The notes under the pieces were generated by a model. That model saw only the letters and a program-made list of their open reading frames with translations. It had not been told where the DNA came from and did no database searches. From NCBI RefSeq assembly GCF_964030975.1, contig NZ_CAXIQH010000001.1:1-64000 (forward strand): DNA of 64,000 nt, given 5' to 3'. Shown here piece after piece: positions 16,195 to 24,115 of this stretch; positions within the stretch are counted from its first letter, which is position 1, and the number at the start of each line of letters is the position of its first letter. Origin of the DNA: Tisiphia sp964030975 (GTDB lineage: Bacteria; Pseudomonadota; Alphaproteobacteria; Rickettsiales; Rickettsiaceae). A program made the position numbers and the translations under genes.

Positions 16195-16932
16195 ATGCAT
16201 GTTAAAAGCATAAAAACTCACAGGATTGAGGTTAATGATTGTCTAGAACAAATTTTAGATCAGTATATCCAAGAACTTGTAGATGAGGATATTGTTGCTA
16301 TAACATCCAAGATAATTAGTGTCATACAAGGACGTTTAATTTCAAAGGATAGTATATGTAAGAATTTGTTGATTCAGCAAGAAGCAGATTTGGTGGTGGA
16401 GACTGACAATAATCCTTATGATCTTTATTTAACTATCAAGAATGGTATACTTATACCTTCTGCAGGAATAGATGAATCAAACGTACATGAAGTCTATGTT
16501 TTATATCCTGAGAATATTCAAAAAACAGTTATCTGGATATGGGAATATTTAAAAAAGAAACACAATCTTAAAAAGATTGGTATTGTAATTACAGACAGTC
16601 ATACAACAATCATGAGACGAGGTGTGACCGGTATTGCTCTTGGTTGGTGTGGTTTTATTCCCCTTTATTCATATATTGATAAACCTGATCTTTACAATCG
16701 CCCATTAAAGGTTACACAAGTGAATATTTTGGATGCTTTGGCTACTTCAGCAGTTTTTGTTATGGGTGAAGGCGATGAACAGACGCCTTTTGCCATTATT
16801 AAAAATGCACCGAAAATTTATTTCCTTGATAGACCACCCACAATAGAAGAAGAGAAAAATATCTTGATTCCTATGGATGAAGATTTATATTCCCCGCTAT
16901 TACGTGCTGCTAAATGGCATGTAATAACATAA
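16195..16932 (+). CDS. folC2: CofE-like ligase, probable dihydrofolate synthase FolC2
   Basis: 245 residues of the COG1478/CofE family (F420-0:glutamate ligase). Seen: AITSKIISVIQGRLIS, IPSAGIDESNV, ITDSHTTIMRRGVTGIALGW, LKVTQVNILDALATSAVFVMGE and QTPFAIIKNAP. This bacterium has no visible reason to make F420. In Chlamydia trachomatis the COG1478 protein CT611 replaces FolC and sits next to folA-folKP-folX; the same order here supports a folate role. AAGGAG lies 58 bases upstream of ATG 16195 and is followed by a TTG-initiated 20-codon frame that ends just after this start, so coupling is possible. The next gene in Chlamydia (CADD, CT610) is absent; a repeat follows. Confidence 0.85.
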   Translation: MHVKSIKTHRIEVNDCLEQILDQYIQELVDEDIVAITSKIISVIQGRLISKDSICKNLLIQQEADLVVETDNNPYDLYLTIKNGILIPSAGIDESNVHEVYVLYPENIQKTVIWIWEYLKKKHNLKKIGIVITDSHTTIMRRGVTGIALGWCGFIPLYSYIDKPDLYNRPLKVTQVNILDALATSAVFVMGEGDEQTPFAIIKNAPKIYFLDRPPTIEEEKNILIPMDEDLYSPLLRAAKWHVIT

Positions 16933-16956
16933 ACTAACTCACATGTCACACACAGC

Positions 16957-17096
16957 TATAGTTATGCTCATAGGATTAGGTGATAAAGAACATAACGATT
17001 GTAAGTTGTCATTCCCGCGAAGGCAGGAATCTAGATACCTGCTTTCGCAGGTATGACACAAAGTCTGTATCACCTAATTCAATAGGTTTCACTATA
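16957..17096 (-). repeat. REP-A, copy 4 (reverse)
   Basis: It lies 24 bases after the folC2 stop and directly joins a REP-B left end (ACCTTACGCATAA). It closes the folate operon on the right. Confidence 0.93.
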
Positions 17097-17235
17097 CCTT
17101 ACGCATAACCCTCATGGCAATTTTAAAAGTGTAGAAAAGTACAAAACGTCATTGCGAAACCACATAGTGGTTGAAGCAATCCACATTCATTAGATTGCTT
17201 CGTCGCTACTGAAGTAGCTCCTCGCAATGACGCTT
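17097..17235. repeat. REP-B palindrome, left TTACCTTACG end only
   Basis: Identical over about 120 bases to the left half of the element at 13114-13390 (core with ACCACATAGTGGTTGAAGC). Its right side is instead the CTTGTGTAGCATAA sequence that is repeated, inverted, beyond nuoF. This is a recombination junction between two repeats. Confidence 0.85.
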
Positions 17236-17470
17236 GTGTAGCATAATATAGTTATGCTCATAGGATTAGGTGATAAAAATATAACGATTGTAAGCTGTCA
17301 TTCCCGCGAAGGCGGGAATCTAGATACCTGCTTTCGCAGGTATGACACAAAGTTTGTATCACCTAATTCAATAGGTTTCACTATATCCTTATAATTTTTT
17401 GCTATTTTTACGATAGAATAAAAAATGTAGGGTATGAGTTAAACCTCGTAGGTATCAGGGCAGTTTAAAA
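17218..17470. repeat. left arm of the inverted repeat flanking nuoF (interrupted by REP-A)
   Basis: 17218-17246 plus 17386-17470 is the reverse complement of 19107-19222, apparently without mismatch. REP-A copy 5 splits this arm. nuoF and its flanks (about 1.6 kb) lie between the arms, which allows inversion by homologous recombination. Confidence 0.88.
17247..17385 (-). repeat. REP-A, copy 5 (reverse), with an empty site at 19187-19196
   Basis: Filled site GCATAATA-element-TATCC; the inverted arm beyond nuoF reads GCATAATATCC (complement). One TA is duplicated. This is the cleanest demonstration of REP-A insertion in the window. Confidence 0.95.
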
Positions 17471-17691
17471 GTCGCAACTAATGATATAAAATACTAGATT
17501 ATAGAAACGAATAACCGTCATCGCGAGCCACGAAGTGGCGTGGCGATCCAAATAAACAGCTTGCTGTTTTATTTTTGCCGTTGCAATTTTTTGGATTGCC
17601 GTGTCGTAGCGAAGCGGCTCCTCGCAATGACGTTTATGCATTTCTCAAAACAGATTCTTGTATCATTAGTTGCGACTTTTAAACTGCCCTG
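17456..17691. repeat. 236-bp palindromic element with 31-bp perfect ends (copy 1)
   Basis: It starts CAGGGCAGTTTAAAAGTCGC and ends with the exact complement. The interior carries a REP-B-like core (CGTCATCGCGAGCCACG and CTCCTCGCAATGACG). It is nearly identical to 51086-51321. This copy has no flanking duplication; its left end is part of the inverted repeat around nuoF. The next 67 bases to nuoF hold a partial GC hairpin and no gene. Confidence 0.92.
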
Positions 17692-17758
17692 TCCCGCCTA
17701 CGCGGGTAATGACATCTTTTTTGTAAATATAGCGGGGGTTTTGCTATACATAACCTAT

Positions 17759-19033
17759 CTAAAAATTGTCACACCTTTTTGAATAGATCCTTTCTTCAAT
17801 CTCATGACGAAAATGACGAACTAAACCTTGGATAGGCCAAGCAGCAGCATCCCCAAGAGCACAAATAGTACGCCCCTCGATCATTTTGGTCACGTCCAGT
17901 AATTGATCTATTTCCTCTATTCTTGCCTGACCGCGTACTAATCGCATCATAATTCGCCACATCCAACCTGTACCTTCTCGGCATGGACTACACTGACCAC
18001 AAGACTCATGCATGTAGAATTTACTAAGTCTCGCAATAGCATAAATAATATCCGTGGAATTATCCATAACAATAATTCCCCCAGTTCCAAGAGCTGAGCC
18101 AGCTGACTTTAAACTATCAAAATCCATTGCCAGATCTTCACATAGTGACTTTGGTAATAATGGTACTGATGAGCCACCTGGAATAATAGCTTTCAGATTG
18201 TCCCAGCCACCACGTACACCTCCAGCATATTTTTCAATCAACTCCTTTAAAGGTACCCCCATAGCTTCTTCAACATTACATGGTTTATTTACGTGACCAG
18301 AAATACAGAAAATCTTCGTGCCGGTACTGTTAGGCTTACCGATTGAAGCAAACCAATCACCCCCACGTCTAAGTATAGTAGGTACAACGGCAATTGATTC
18401 AACATTATTAATAGTTGTTGGACAACCATATAAGCCGAAATTAGCTGGAAATGGTGGCTTTAGCCTAGGGAAACCCTTATTGCCCTCTAAGCTCTCAAGC
18501 AAAGCTGTTTCCTCACCGCAAATATACGCCCCAGCACCTCTATGTAAATGAATGTCAAGATTGTACCCAGTACCACAAGCATTATTGCCTATCAAACCAG
18601 CATCATAAGCTTCATCTATAGCACGCTGCACATTGGATGATTCGTTATAAAATTCACCACGAATATATATATAGCAAGTATTTGCGTTAACAGCAAAACT
18701 GGCAAGCAAACAGCCTTCAATTAATTTATGCGGCTCATACCTTAAAATATCACGATCCTTGCATGTACCAGGCTCTGATTCATCAGCATTAACCACTAAA
18801 TAGCTAGGTTTTGGGTGTTCTTTAGGCATGAACGACCATTTGGTGCCAGTTGAAAATCCAGCACCACCCCGTCCCCGCAAACCTGATTTTTTTACTTCTT
18901 CAATTATCCATTCTCTACCTTTAATAATAAAATCTTTTGTATTATCCCAATCTCCACGTTGCTTACTACTTATTATATCATATTTTTCCTGCCCACTAAG
19001 ATTAGAAAAAATTTTTTCGCTAATTTGTAACAT
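17759..19033 (-). CDS. nuoF: NADH-quinone oxidoreductase subunit F
   Basis: NADH- and FMN-binding subunit of the peripheral arm of complex I on the cytoplasmic side, 424 residues (normal). It has the glycine-rich NADH site GRGGAGFSTGTKW, the FMN region YLVVNADESEPGTCKDRDIL and GAYICGEETALLES, and the N3 iron-sulfur ligands SCGQCSPCREGT with a later Cys in TICALGDAAAW. It stands alone, away from nuoGHIJKL (32-40 kb), and is bracketed by inverted repeats. Confidence 0.98.
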   Translation of the reverse strand: MLQISEKIFSNLSGQEKYDIISSKQRGDWDNTKDFIIKGREWIIEEVKKSGLRGRGGAGFSTGTKWSFMPKEHPKPSYLVVNADESEPGTCKDRDILRYEPHKLIEGCLLASFAVNANTCYIYIRGEFYNESSNVQRAIDEAYDAGLIGNNACGTGYNLDIHLHRGAGAYICGEETALLESLEGNKGFPRLKPPFPANFGLYGCPTTINNVESIAVVPTILRRGGDWFASIGKPNSTGTKIFCISGHVNKPCNVEEAMGVPLKELIEKYAGGVRGGWDNLKAIIPGGSSVPLLPKSLCEDLAMDFDSLKSAGSALGTGGIIVMDNSTDIIYAIARLSKFYMHESCGQCSPCREGTGWMWRIMMRLVRGQARIEEIDQLLDVTKMIEGRTICALGDAAAWPIQGLVRHFRHEIEERIYSKRCDNF

Positions 19034-19106
19034 AATTCACTCTTAGAATATCTGCAGATGAGAGTATAGATGAAGGTAAATAATTGTGAAGAATAAATTT
19101 AAGGGG

Positions 19107-19222
19107 TTTTAAACTGCCCTGATACCTACGAGGTTTAACTCATACCCTACATTTTTTATTCTATCGTAAAAATAGCAAAAAATTATAAGGATATTATGCT
19201 ACACAAGCGTCATTGCGAGGAG
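19107..19222. repeat. right arm of the inverted repeat flanking nuoF
   Basis: Complement of the left arm. It includes the tip of the CAGGGCAGTTTAAAA element, the TACCCTACATTTTTTATT terminus and the start of a REP-B core. Because it is free of REP-A it gives the empty site. Confidence 0.88.
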
Positions 19223-19381
19223 TGTGTAAGCACGACGAAGCAATCCAAAAGACCAGAAGTGGATTGCTTCGTCGCCTAAAGTGGCTCCTCGCAATGACAG
19301 TTAGAGATCGGTTTTTTTTCCTTAAATTGGTACATTATGTCGAATTACACTTTCACTACAAAATAAAAAATGTAGGGTACT
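19144..19381. repeat. palindromic element with TACCCTACATTTTTTATT ends
   Basis: The terminal inverted repeats are TACCCTACATTTTTTATT. The centre is a REP-B core (CGTCATTGCGAGGAGTG and CTCCTCGCAATGAC). Its right end, inverted, recurs at 41105-41190. It fills the gap between nuoF and the IS110 element. Confidence 0.8.
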
Positions 19382-19404
19382 TATATCTTGAGAATGTGAT
19401 ATAA

Positions 19405-19550
19405 ATAATTGTAAGAGGGTGACTTGTGGGGTACTTGATTGAGATAATCGAGCATAGAATAAGTACCCTCTTACAAAGTTTGCTTTGAACAAATTGCAGA
19501 AGGTGCTGGAAGCAGCAGCCTTGCACAATAAGATGAAGGAGATTATATCA
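19405..19550 (+). ncRNA. putative IS110 bridge-RNA region
   Basis: The 5' non-coding part of IS110 elements encodes a structured bridge RNA that selects donor and target. Here TAAGAGGGTGACTTG pairs imperfectly with AAGTACCCTCTTA 50 bases later, and a second structured stretch (GCAGAAGGTGCTGGAAGCAGCAGCC) follows. The deleted copy at 62533-62675 keeps the stem but differs in the enclosed loop, the pattern expected if the loop is the guide. No RNA was modelled; this is inference from family knowledge. Confidence 0.45.
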
Positions 19551-20626
19551 TGAGTAAAATAATAGGTCTAGATGTAAGTAAAAAATGGTTAGATATAGTG
19601 AAACCTATTGAATTAGGTGATACAAACTTTGTGTCATACCTGCGAAAGCAGGTATCTAGATTCCCGCCTACGCGGGAATGACAACTTACAATAGTTATGT
19701 TCTTTATCACCTAATCCTATAGGCATAACTATATATGTTTATATGAGTCTAACAATAAACCGATATATAATCGTTTTTCCAATGATAAGTTAGGGCATGA
19801 AGAACTGATAACACTAATAAAGAATGACGAGATTAAGCTAATAGTATGTGAGCCTACTGGAGGTTATGAAGCTGAGATTTGCCAAAAATTGTATAATAAT
19901 AAACAACAGATACATAGGGTCAATACATATAGTTTTAATTCATTTAGCAAATCGGTGAATTTATGTAAAACTGATAAGAAGGATGCATTTAAATTAGCAT
20001 ATTATGGCGATAAAATGCAACTTTCAGCAAATTATGTATATCAAGTTGAATCCGAGACTTTGAAGAGGTATCAGCAAAGGCGGGAAGATTTAGTTCTAAT
20101 ACTGAGTAATGAAAAGAAGAGGCTACATCATAGTATTGATGGTATTGATAAAGAGAGTATAGAAAAGCTCATTAAATTTTTACAGAATGAAATAGCTGAG
20201 CTTGATAAAAAATTAAGTGAGGTAATAGATGAGTCAGAAGAGTTAAAAGAGAAGGTGAAAATATTAGAGACTGTACCTGGTATTGGTAAATGTTTGGCTA
20301 CAAAACTAATTAGTTTTGTACCTGAATTGGGGGATAAAAATTATAGTAGTAACGAATTGTCAGCAATTGTGGGGATAGCTCCTTATGCCCGTGATAGTGG
20401 TAATAAGCAAGGACGAAGATTTATTAGAGGCGGTAGGAAAATACCACGGGATGCTTTATATATGGCTGTATTAACTGGCAAAAATGGTTTTCAATATTTA
20501 AAAACTTTATATGATAGACTTGTTAACAATTTTAAACCTAAGAAAGTTGCTATAGTTGCATGCATGCGTAAACTACTTGAAGTGTGCCATAAACTTATTC
20601 AACAAAAACGTTGTTTTGTTATTTAG
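19551..20626 (+). pseudogene. IS110-family transposase, interrupted by REP-A
   Basis: ATG 19551 gives MSKIIGLDVSKKWLDI, the DEDD/RuvC-like start. After REP-A (19594-19733) the reading resumes CLYESNNKPIYNRFS, VCEPTGGYEAEIC, KTDKKDAFKLAYYG and ends with the Tnp20 domain (TVPGIGKCLATKLISF, APYARDSGNKQGRRFIRGG with the likely catalytic Ser). Excising the 138-base insertion restores the frame exactly (LDICLYE). REP-A is a multiple of three but supplies a TGA, so translation stops after about 43 residues. Confidence 0.92.
19594..19733 (+). repeat. REP-A, copy 6 (forward), inside the IS110 transposase
   Basis: Inserted at GATA/TATG with a TA duplication. The insertion is 138 bases net (46 codons) but carries an in-frame TGA, so it inactivated the gene instead of being tolerated as a protein insert. 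Confidence 0.95.
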
Positions 20627-20657
20627 ATAAATATTTTTATTTTTTTTGAAAATTTAG

Positions 20658-21993
20658 GGCTCTGTCCAGAAAAGTGTGTAAATTTCCAAAATAGGTCATT
20701 AAATTTTGTTAAGCCTATCTTCAAATTTGATCATCAAATGAGCCATAGCTTCATTCCAGTTGGGAATAGGCATAGTCCATTTTTTGGTCATATAGTCAAT
20801 TGTCAAATATAAGCTTTTAAAAACAGCACTATCACTAGGGAAAACACGCTTATTATTTGTTACTTTACGCAATTGACTATTAACAGATTCAACTGAATTA
20901 GTGGTATAAATTACCTTTCTAATTGCCTCTGGATATCCTAGAAAAATCATTAAATTATCCCAATGATTATACCATGATTTGGCAATTTGTGGATATTGTT
21001 TATTCCATTTTTCTTCAAAATATACTAAAGCTAAATGTGCTTGTTCTTCCGTTGCTGCAGTATATATCGGCTTTAAATCGCTAGCCACCTGCTTCCTATC
21101 TTTATATGATACGTATTTTAAACTATTTCTAATCTGATGTACAATACATAATTGATGTTCTGTTTTTGGATAAACTGCTTCTATCGCCTCAGACATACCA
21201 GTAAGATTATCACTACAGGCAATCAGTATATCCTTTAATCCTCTATTTTTCATTTCAGTAAAATTACCAAGCCAAAATTTTGCCCCTTCATTTTCACTGA
21301 TCCATAATCCCAATATATCTTTTCTACCAGATAAATCAATCCCTAATGCAACATATATTGCCTTGTTAATTATCCTTTTGTCTTGCCTAACTTTTACTAC
21401 TAAACAATCAAAAAATACTATCGGATATATCTCTTCTAACGGTCTACTCTGCCAAGCTTTTACATCATCCATTACATCATCGGTGATCTGACTGATTAAA
21501 CTCTCACTTATTTCAACACTATACAACTCTTGTAATTGAACCTTAATATCAGATACACTCATACCTTTAGCATATAATGATAAGACTTTATCATCAAAAC
21601 CATCAAAACGTTTTTGTCTTTTCGGTAGTATTGCTGGTTCAAAGGTACTACGCCTATCTCTTGGTACTTCTATCTCAACCGCTCCATGTTCGGAGATCAG
21701 TTTTTTGCTAGTTATACCATTACGAGCATTATCATTATCTACACGACTGTATTTATCATAGCCTAGATGATTATTCAATTCTGACTGCAATGCCTTCTCT
21801 ATCAAGCGTTTGGTCAATTCTTTTAATAATCCTCCTTCTTTCAGTATTGTGCTTACATCTGTATCATTATCTATTAATAAATCTACTGCTTGCTTTATTG
21901 ATTCATTTGTTTTTTTATTCATGTAATTTCCTTTTTTGTTATATTTTTATATATAACCTATCTCGAAATTTACACACTTTTCTGGACAGAGCC
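20658..21993 (-). mobile_element. IS256-family insertion sequence, copy 2 (complete)
   Basis: Same 1336-bp length and ends as copy 1. It is flanked by AAATTTAG at 20650-20657 and 21994-22001, a different 8-bp duplication, so it is an independent insertion. Confidence 0.97.
20699..21922 (-). CDS. IS256-family transposase, copy 2
   Basis: Identical in protein sequence to the 1021-2244 gene (407 residues), with all catalytic motifs intact. It lies between the dead IS110 and uvrC and reads in the same direction as uvrC but 130 bases downstream of its stop. Confidence 0.97.
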   Translation of the reverse strand: MNKKTNESIKQAVDLLIDNDTDVSTILKEGGLLKELTKRLIEKALQSELNNHLGYDKYSRVDNDNARNGITSKKLISEHGAVEIEVPRDRRSTFEPAILPKRQKRFDGFDDKVLSLYAKGMSVSDIKVQLQELYSVEISESLISQITDDVMDDVKAWQSRPLEEIYPIVFFDCLVVKVRQDKRIINKAIYVALGIDLSGRKDILGLWISENEGAKFWLGNFTEMKNRGLKDILIACSDNLTGMSEAIEAVYPKTEHQLCIVHQIRNSLKYVSYKDRKQVASDLKPIYTAATEEQAHLALVYFEEKWNKQYPQIAKSWYNHWDNLMIFLGYPEAIRKVIYTTNSVESVNSQLRKVTNNKRVFPSDSAVFKSLYLTIDYMTKKWTMPIPNWNEAMAHLMIKFEDRLNKI

Positions 21994-22057
21994 AAATTTA
22001 GATAAAAGATAATTGCTATGCTATTATCATTATTCTGTATAAACAATGAGTAACCTA

Positions 22058-24115
22058 TTATTTATTATGTAATGAAGTGAAAATATTTTTTGCAAGAGTT
22101 TGGCTTATACCATTTACTTTAGATAATTCATCAATAGTGGCGTCACATATTGCTTTATATGAGCCAAAATAATGTAACAAGGCTTTTTTCCGGATGACAC
22201 CAATTGAACTTATGTCATCTAAACTAGAAACTTTAATGGCTTTAGAACGGCGTAGCCTATGATTTTTTATAGCAAAATTATGTGCTTCATCCCGCAAAAT
22301 CTGTAAATATTTCATCACTGGAAGATTCTTATCGATTGTAAAAGTCTCTTTACCTGGCATATGGAACTGTTCGCATCCAGCATTTCTGTCAGGTCCTTTT
22401 GACATACAAACAAATGGAATTTTAAGATCAAATTCTTTCATTATTTTTTGTACTACAGATAAGTGTCCCTTACCTCCATCGATAATCATTAGACTCCCTG
22501 CATAAGTCAATAGACTTCCTGCATAAATCAATCTAGTTGGTGATTTTGTCGTCGAAACTTGCCTCCGCTCCTCACGTACGTCTGTGTACGCTGCGGTACT
22601 CGGTTTCGTTTCTTCTAAAAATCCCCCAACCATCTTTGACTTATGCAGGGAGTCTATTAAACTAGGTATACTCTGCTGCTTTAAAGAATTAGTGTCACAA
22701 GTACTTACCTGTTCATTTGTTAGATGCTCTTTTTTTAATCTGGTAAATCTTCTTGTTAAAACGATTCTTAACATCTCATAATCGTCACCTTGGGCATCAC
22801 TCTGGGGAATAGATATATTAAAAATTCTATATTCTTTTTTATCAAAGCCCGATTGGTTAGCAACAACCATGCTACCTACGGCAAATGTTCCCATAATATG
22901 ACTATTATCATAAACTTCAATTCTCTCTGGTATAGCAGGTAGGTCGAATAATTGTTGTATTTGTTGAAAGATTATTTGGTTTTTAGCAAATTGTTTTAAA
23001 TGTTGGTTAAGTGATAATTGGGCATTAAATTCAGCATTTTCTAACAAATTAACCTTATTACCATGGGTAGGGAGAGTAATAGATAATTTACTATTTCCAC
23101 TCAATTGTCTAATAGCTTTGGTTACTAATTCTAGATCAATGATAGGATGATTTATAATTATCTCATCTGGAATCTGAGCAGTTTGATAAAATTGATTTAT
23201 AAATTGTGTCAGTATTTCTGCTTTGTTGCTATCCTCGGTGTGAATTGGGAAATAAGGTATATTCCCGTAAGATTGACCAAATCTATAGACAAATAGTTGG
23301 ATACAATAATAACTATTCTTTTCAACAATAGCTATAACATCAGCGTTTTTTATAGAGTTACTGGATAAGGTTGATTTTAGTTGGATATAACTCAGTGCCT
23401 TTATTCGGTCTCGTATTTCGGCAGCTTCTTCAAAGCGTAATTGTATACTTAACTCTTCCATTTTTTGTGATAGAGTTTTTTGTAGTTCCTTAGTTTTGCC
23501 GTTTAAGAAATTTTTTACTTGGCATACTAGTTCGCTATAATCTTCTTTACTAATTTTGCTAACACATGGGGCAGAGCATCTACCAATCTGGTATTGTAAA
23601 CAAGGGCGTTTACGATTGTTAAAATAATTATCGCTGCAAGAACGTAGTTTAAAAATTTTCTGTAATTCTTTTAAGGTAGTATCGACTTGCTCTGAGGAAA
23701 CAAACGGACCAAAGAACTCACCACCAGATAAGTTCTTTCCTCTATATTTAATTAATTGCGGGTAATCAACATCTAAGCGTAATTTGATATAGGGAAAAGA
23801 TTTATCATCTTTAAGTAATATATTAAACTTAGGTTGAAATTTTTTAATTAATTGGGCTTCAAGCAATAAAGCTTCAATCTCAGAATTAGTAACATTATAC
23901 TCTAAATAATGGGTTAGAGAGATCATCCGTATTGTTTTATTATCGAGATCAGTTTTAATATAGTTAGTAAGACGTTTCTTTAGATTCTTAGCTTTGCCGA
24001 TATATATAACCTGCCGATCAGCTTTCAGCATTTTATAAACTCCAGGAAGGCTGGGTACACTCTCAAGGTGAGATTTGATTAAATCACTGCCTATAAGTTT
24101 AGATTTTTGTAACAT
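22058..24115 (-). CDS. uvrC: UvrABC excinuclease subunit C, with an in-frame palindromic insert
   Basis: UvrC makes both incisions in nucleotide excision repair. GIY-YIG domain at residues 15-95 (LPGVYKMLKADRQVIYIGKAKNLKKRL), a Cys cluster (CLQYQIGRCSAPC), UvrB-binding UVR motif (LSIQLRFEEAAEIRDRIKALS), the RNase H-like domain (EVYDNSHIMGT and MIIDGGKGHLS) and a C-terminal helix-hairpin-helix pair. About 55 residues (487-542) come from an RPE-type element just before the IDGGKG motif. This makes 685 residues instead of about 610-640. The gene overlaps the symporter stop by 17 bases. Confidence 0.96.
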   Translation of the reverse strand: MLQKSKLIGSDLIKSHLESVPSLPGVYKMLKADRQVIYIGKAKNLKKRLTNYIKTDLDNKTIRMISLTHYLEYNVTNSEIEALLLEAQLIKKFQPKFNILLKDDKSFPYIKLRLDVDYPQLIKYRGKNLSGGEFFGPFVSSEQVDTTLKELQKIFKLRSCSDNYFNNRKRPCLQYQIGRCSAPCVSKISKEDYSELVCQVKNFLNGKTKELQKTLSQKMEELSIQLRFEEAAEIRDRIKALSYIQLKSTLSSNSIKNADVIAIVEKNSYYCIQLFVYRFGQSYGNIPYFPIHTEDSNKAEILTQFINQFYQTAQIPDEIIINHPIIDLELVTKAIRQLSGNSKLSITLPTHGNKVNLLENAEFNAQLSLNQHLKQFAKNQIIFQQIQQLFDLPAIPERIEVYDNSHIMGTFAVGSMVVANQSGFDKKEYRIFNISIPQSDAQGDDYEMLRIVLTRRFTRLKKEHLTNEQVSTCDTNSLKQQSIPSLIDSLHKSKMVGGFLEETKPSTAAYTDVREERRQVSTTKSPTRLIYAGSLLTYAGSLMIIDGGKGHLSVVQKIMKEFDLKIPFVCMSKGPDRNAGCEQFHMPGKETFTIDKNLPVMKYLQILRDEAHNFAIKNHRLRRSKAIKVSSLDDISSIGVIRKKALLHYFGSYKAICDATIDELSKVNGISQTLAKNIFTSLHNK
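22491..22656. repeat. Rickettsia palindromic element inside uvrC
   Basis: 166 bases with 20-bp perfect ends AGACTCCCTGCATAAGTCAA; the left end is followed by a degenerate tandem repeat (AGACTTCCTGCATAAATCAA). Translated in frame it reads GGFLEETKPSTAAYTDVREE, then STTKSPT, resembling the RPE1 peptide. It keeps the uvrC frame open. Confidence 0.85.

Larger units (their letters stand above)
19405..20640 (+). mobile_element. IS110-family element, transposase split by REP-A
   Basis: The left boundary is where similarity to the deleted copy at 62533 begins (TAAGAGGGTGACTTG). The right end is just after the stop (TTATTTAGATAAA). It has a 145-base leader, one long transposase frame and no terminal inverted repeats, as expected for IS110. 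An IS256 has landed 18 bases beyond its right edge. Confidence 0.8.

Noticed and set aside
16195..16932. A coenzyme F420 pathway
   Set aside because: Only the CofE-like gene is present, and it is inside a folate operon; no cofC/D/G/H-like gene is seen in the window.
19889..20626. A shorter intact IS110 transposase starting at 19889
   Set aside because: It would lack the RuvC-like start (GLDVSK and CEPTGG), so it is only the 3' part of the interrupted gene.
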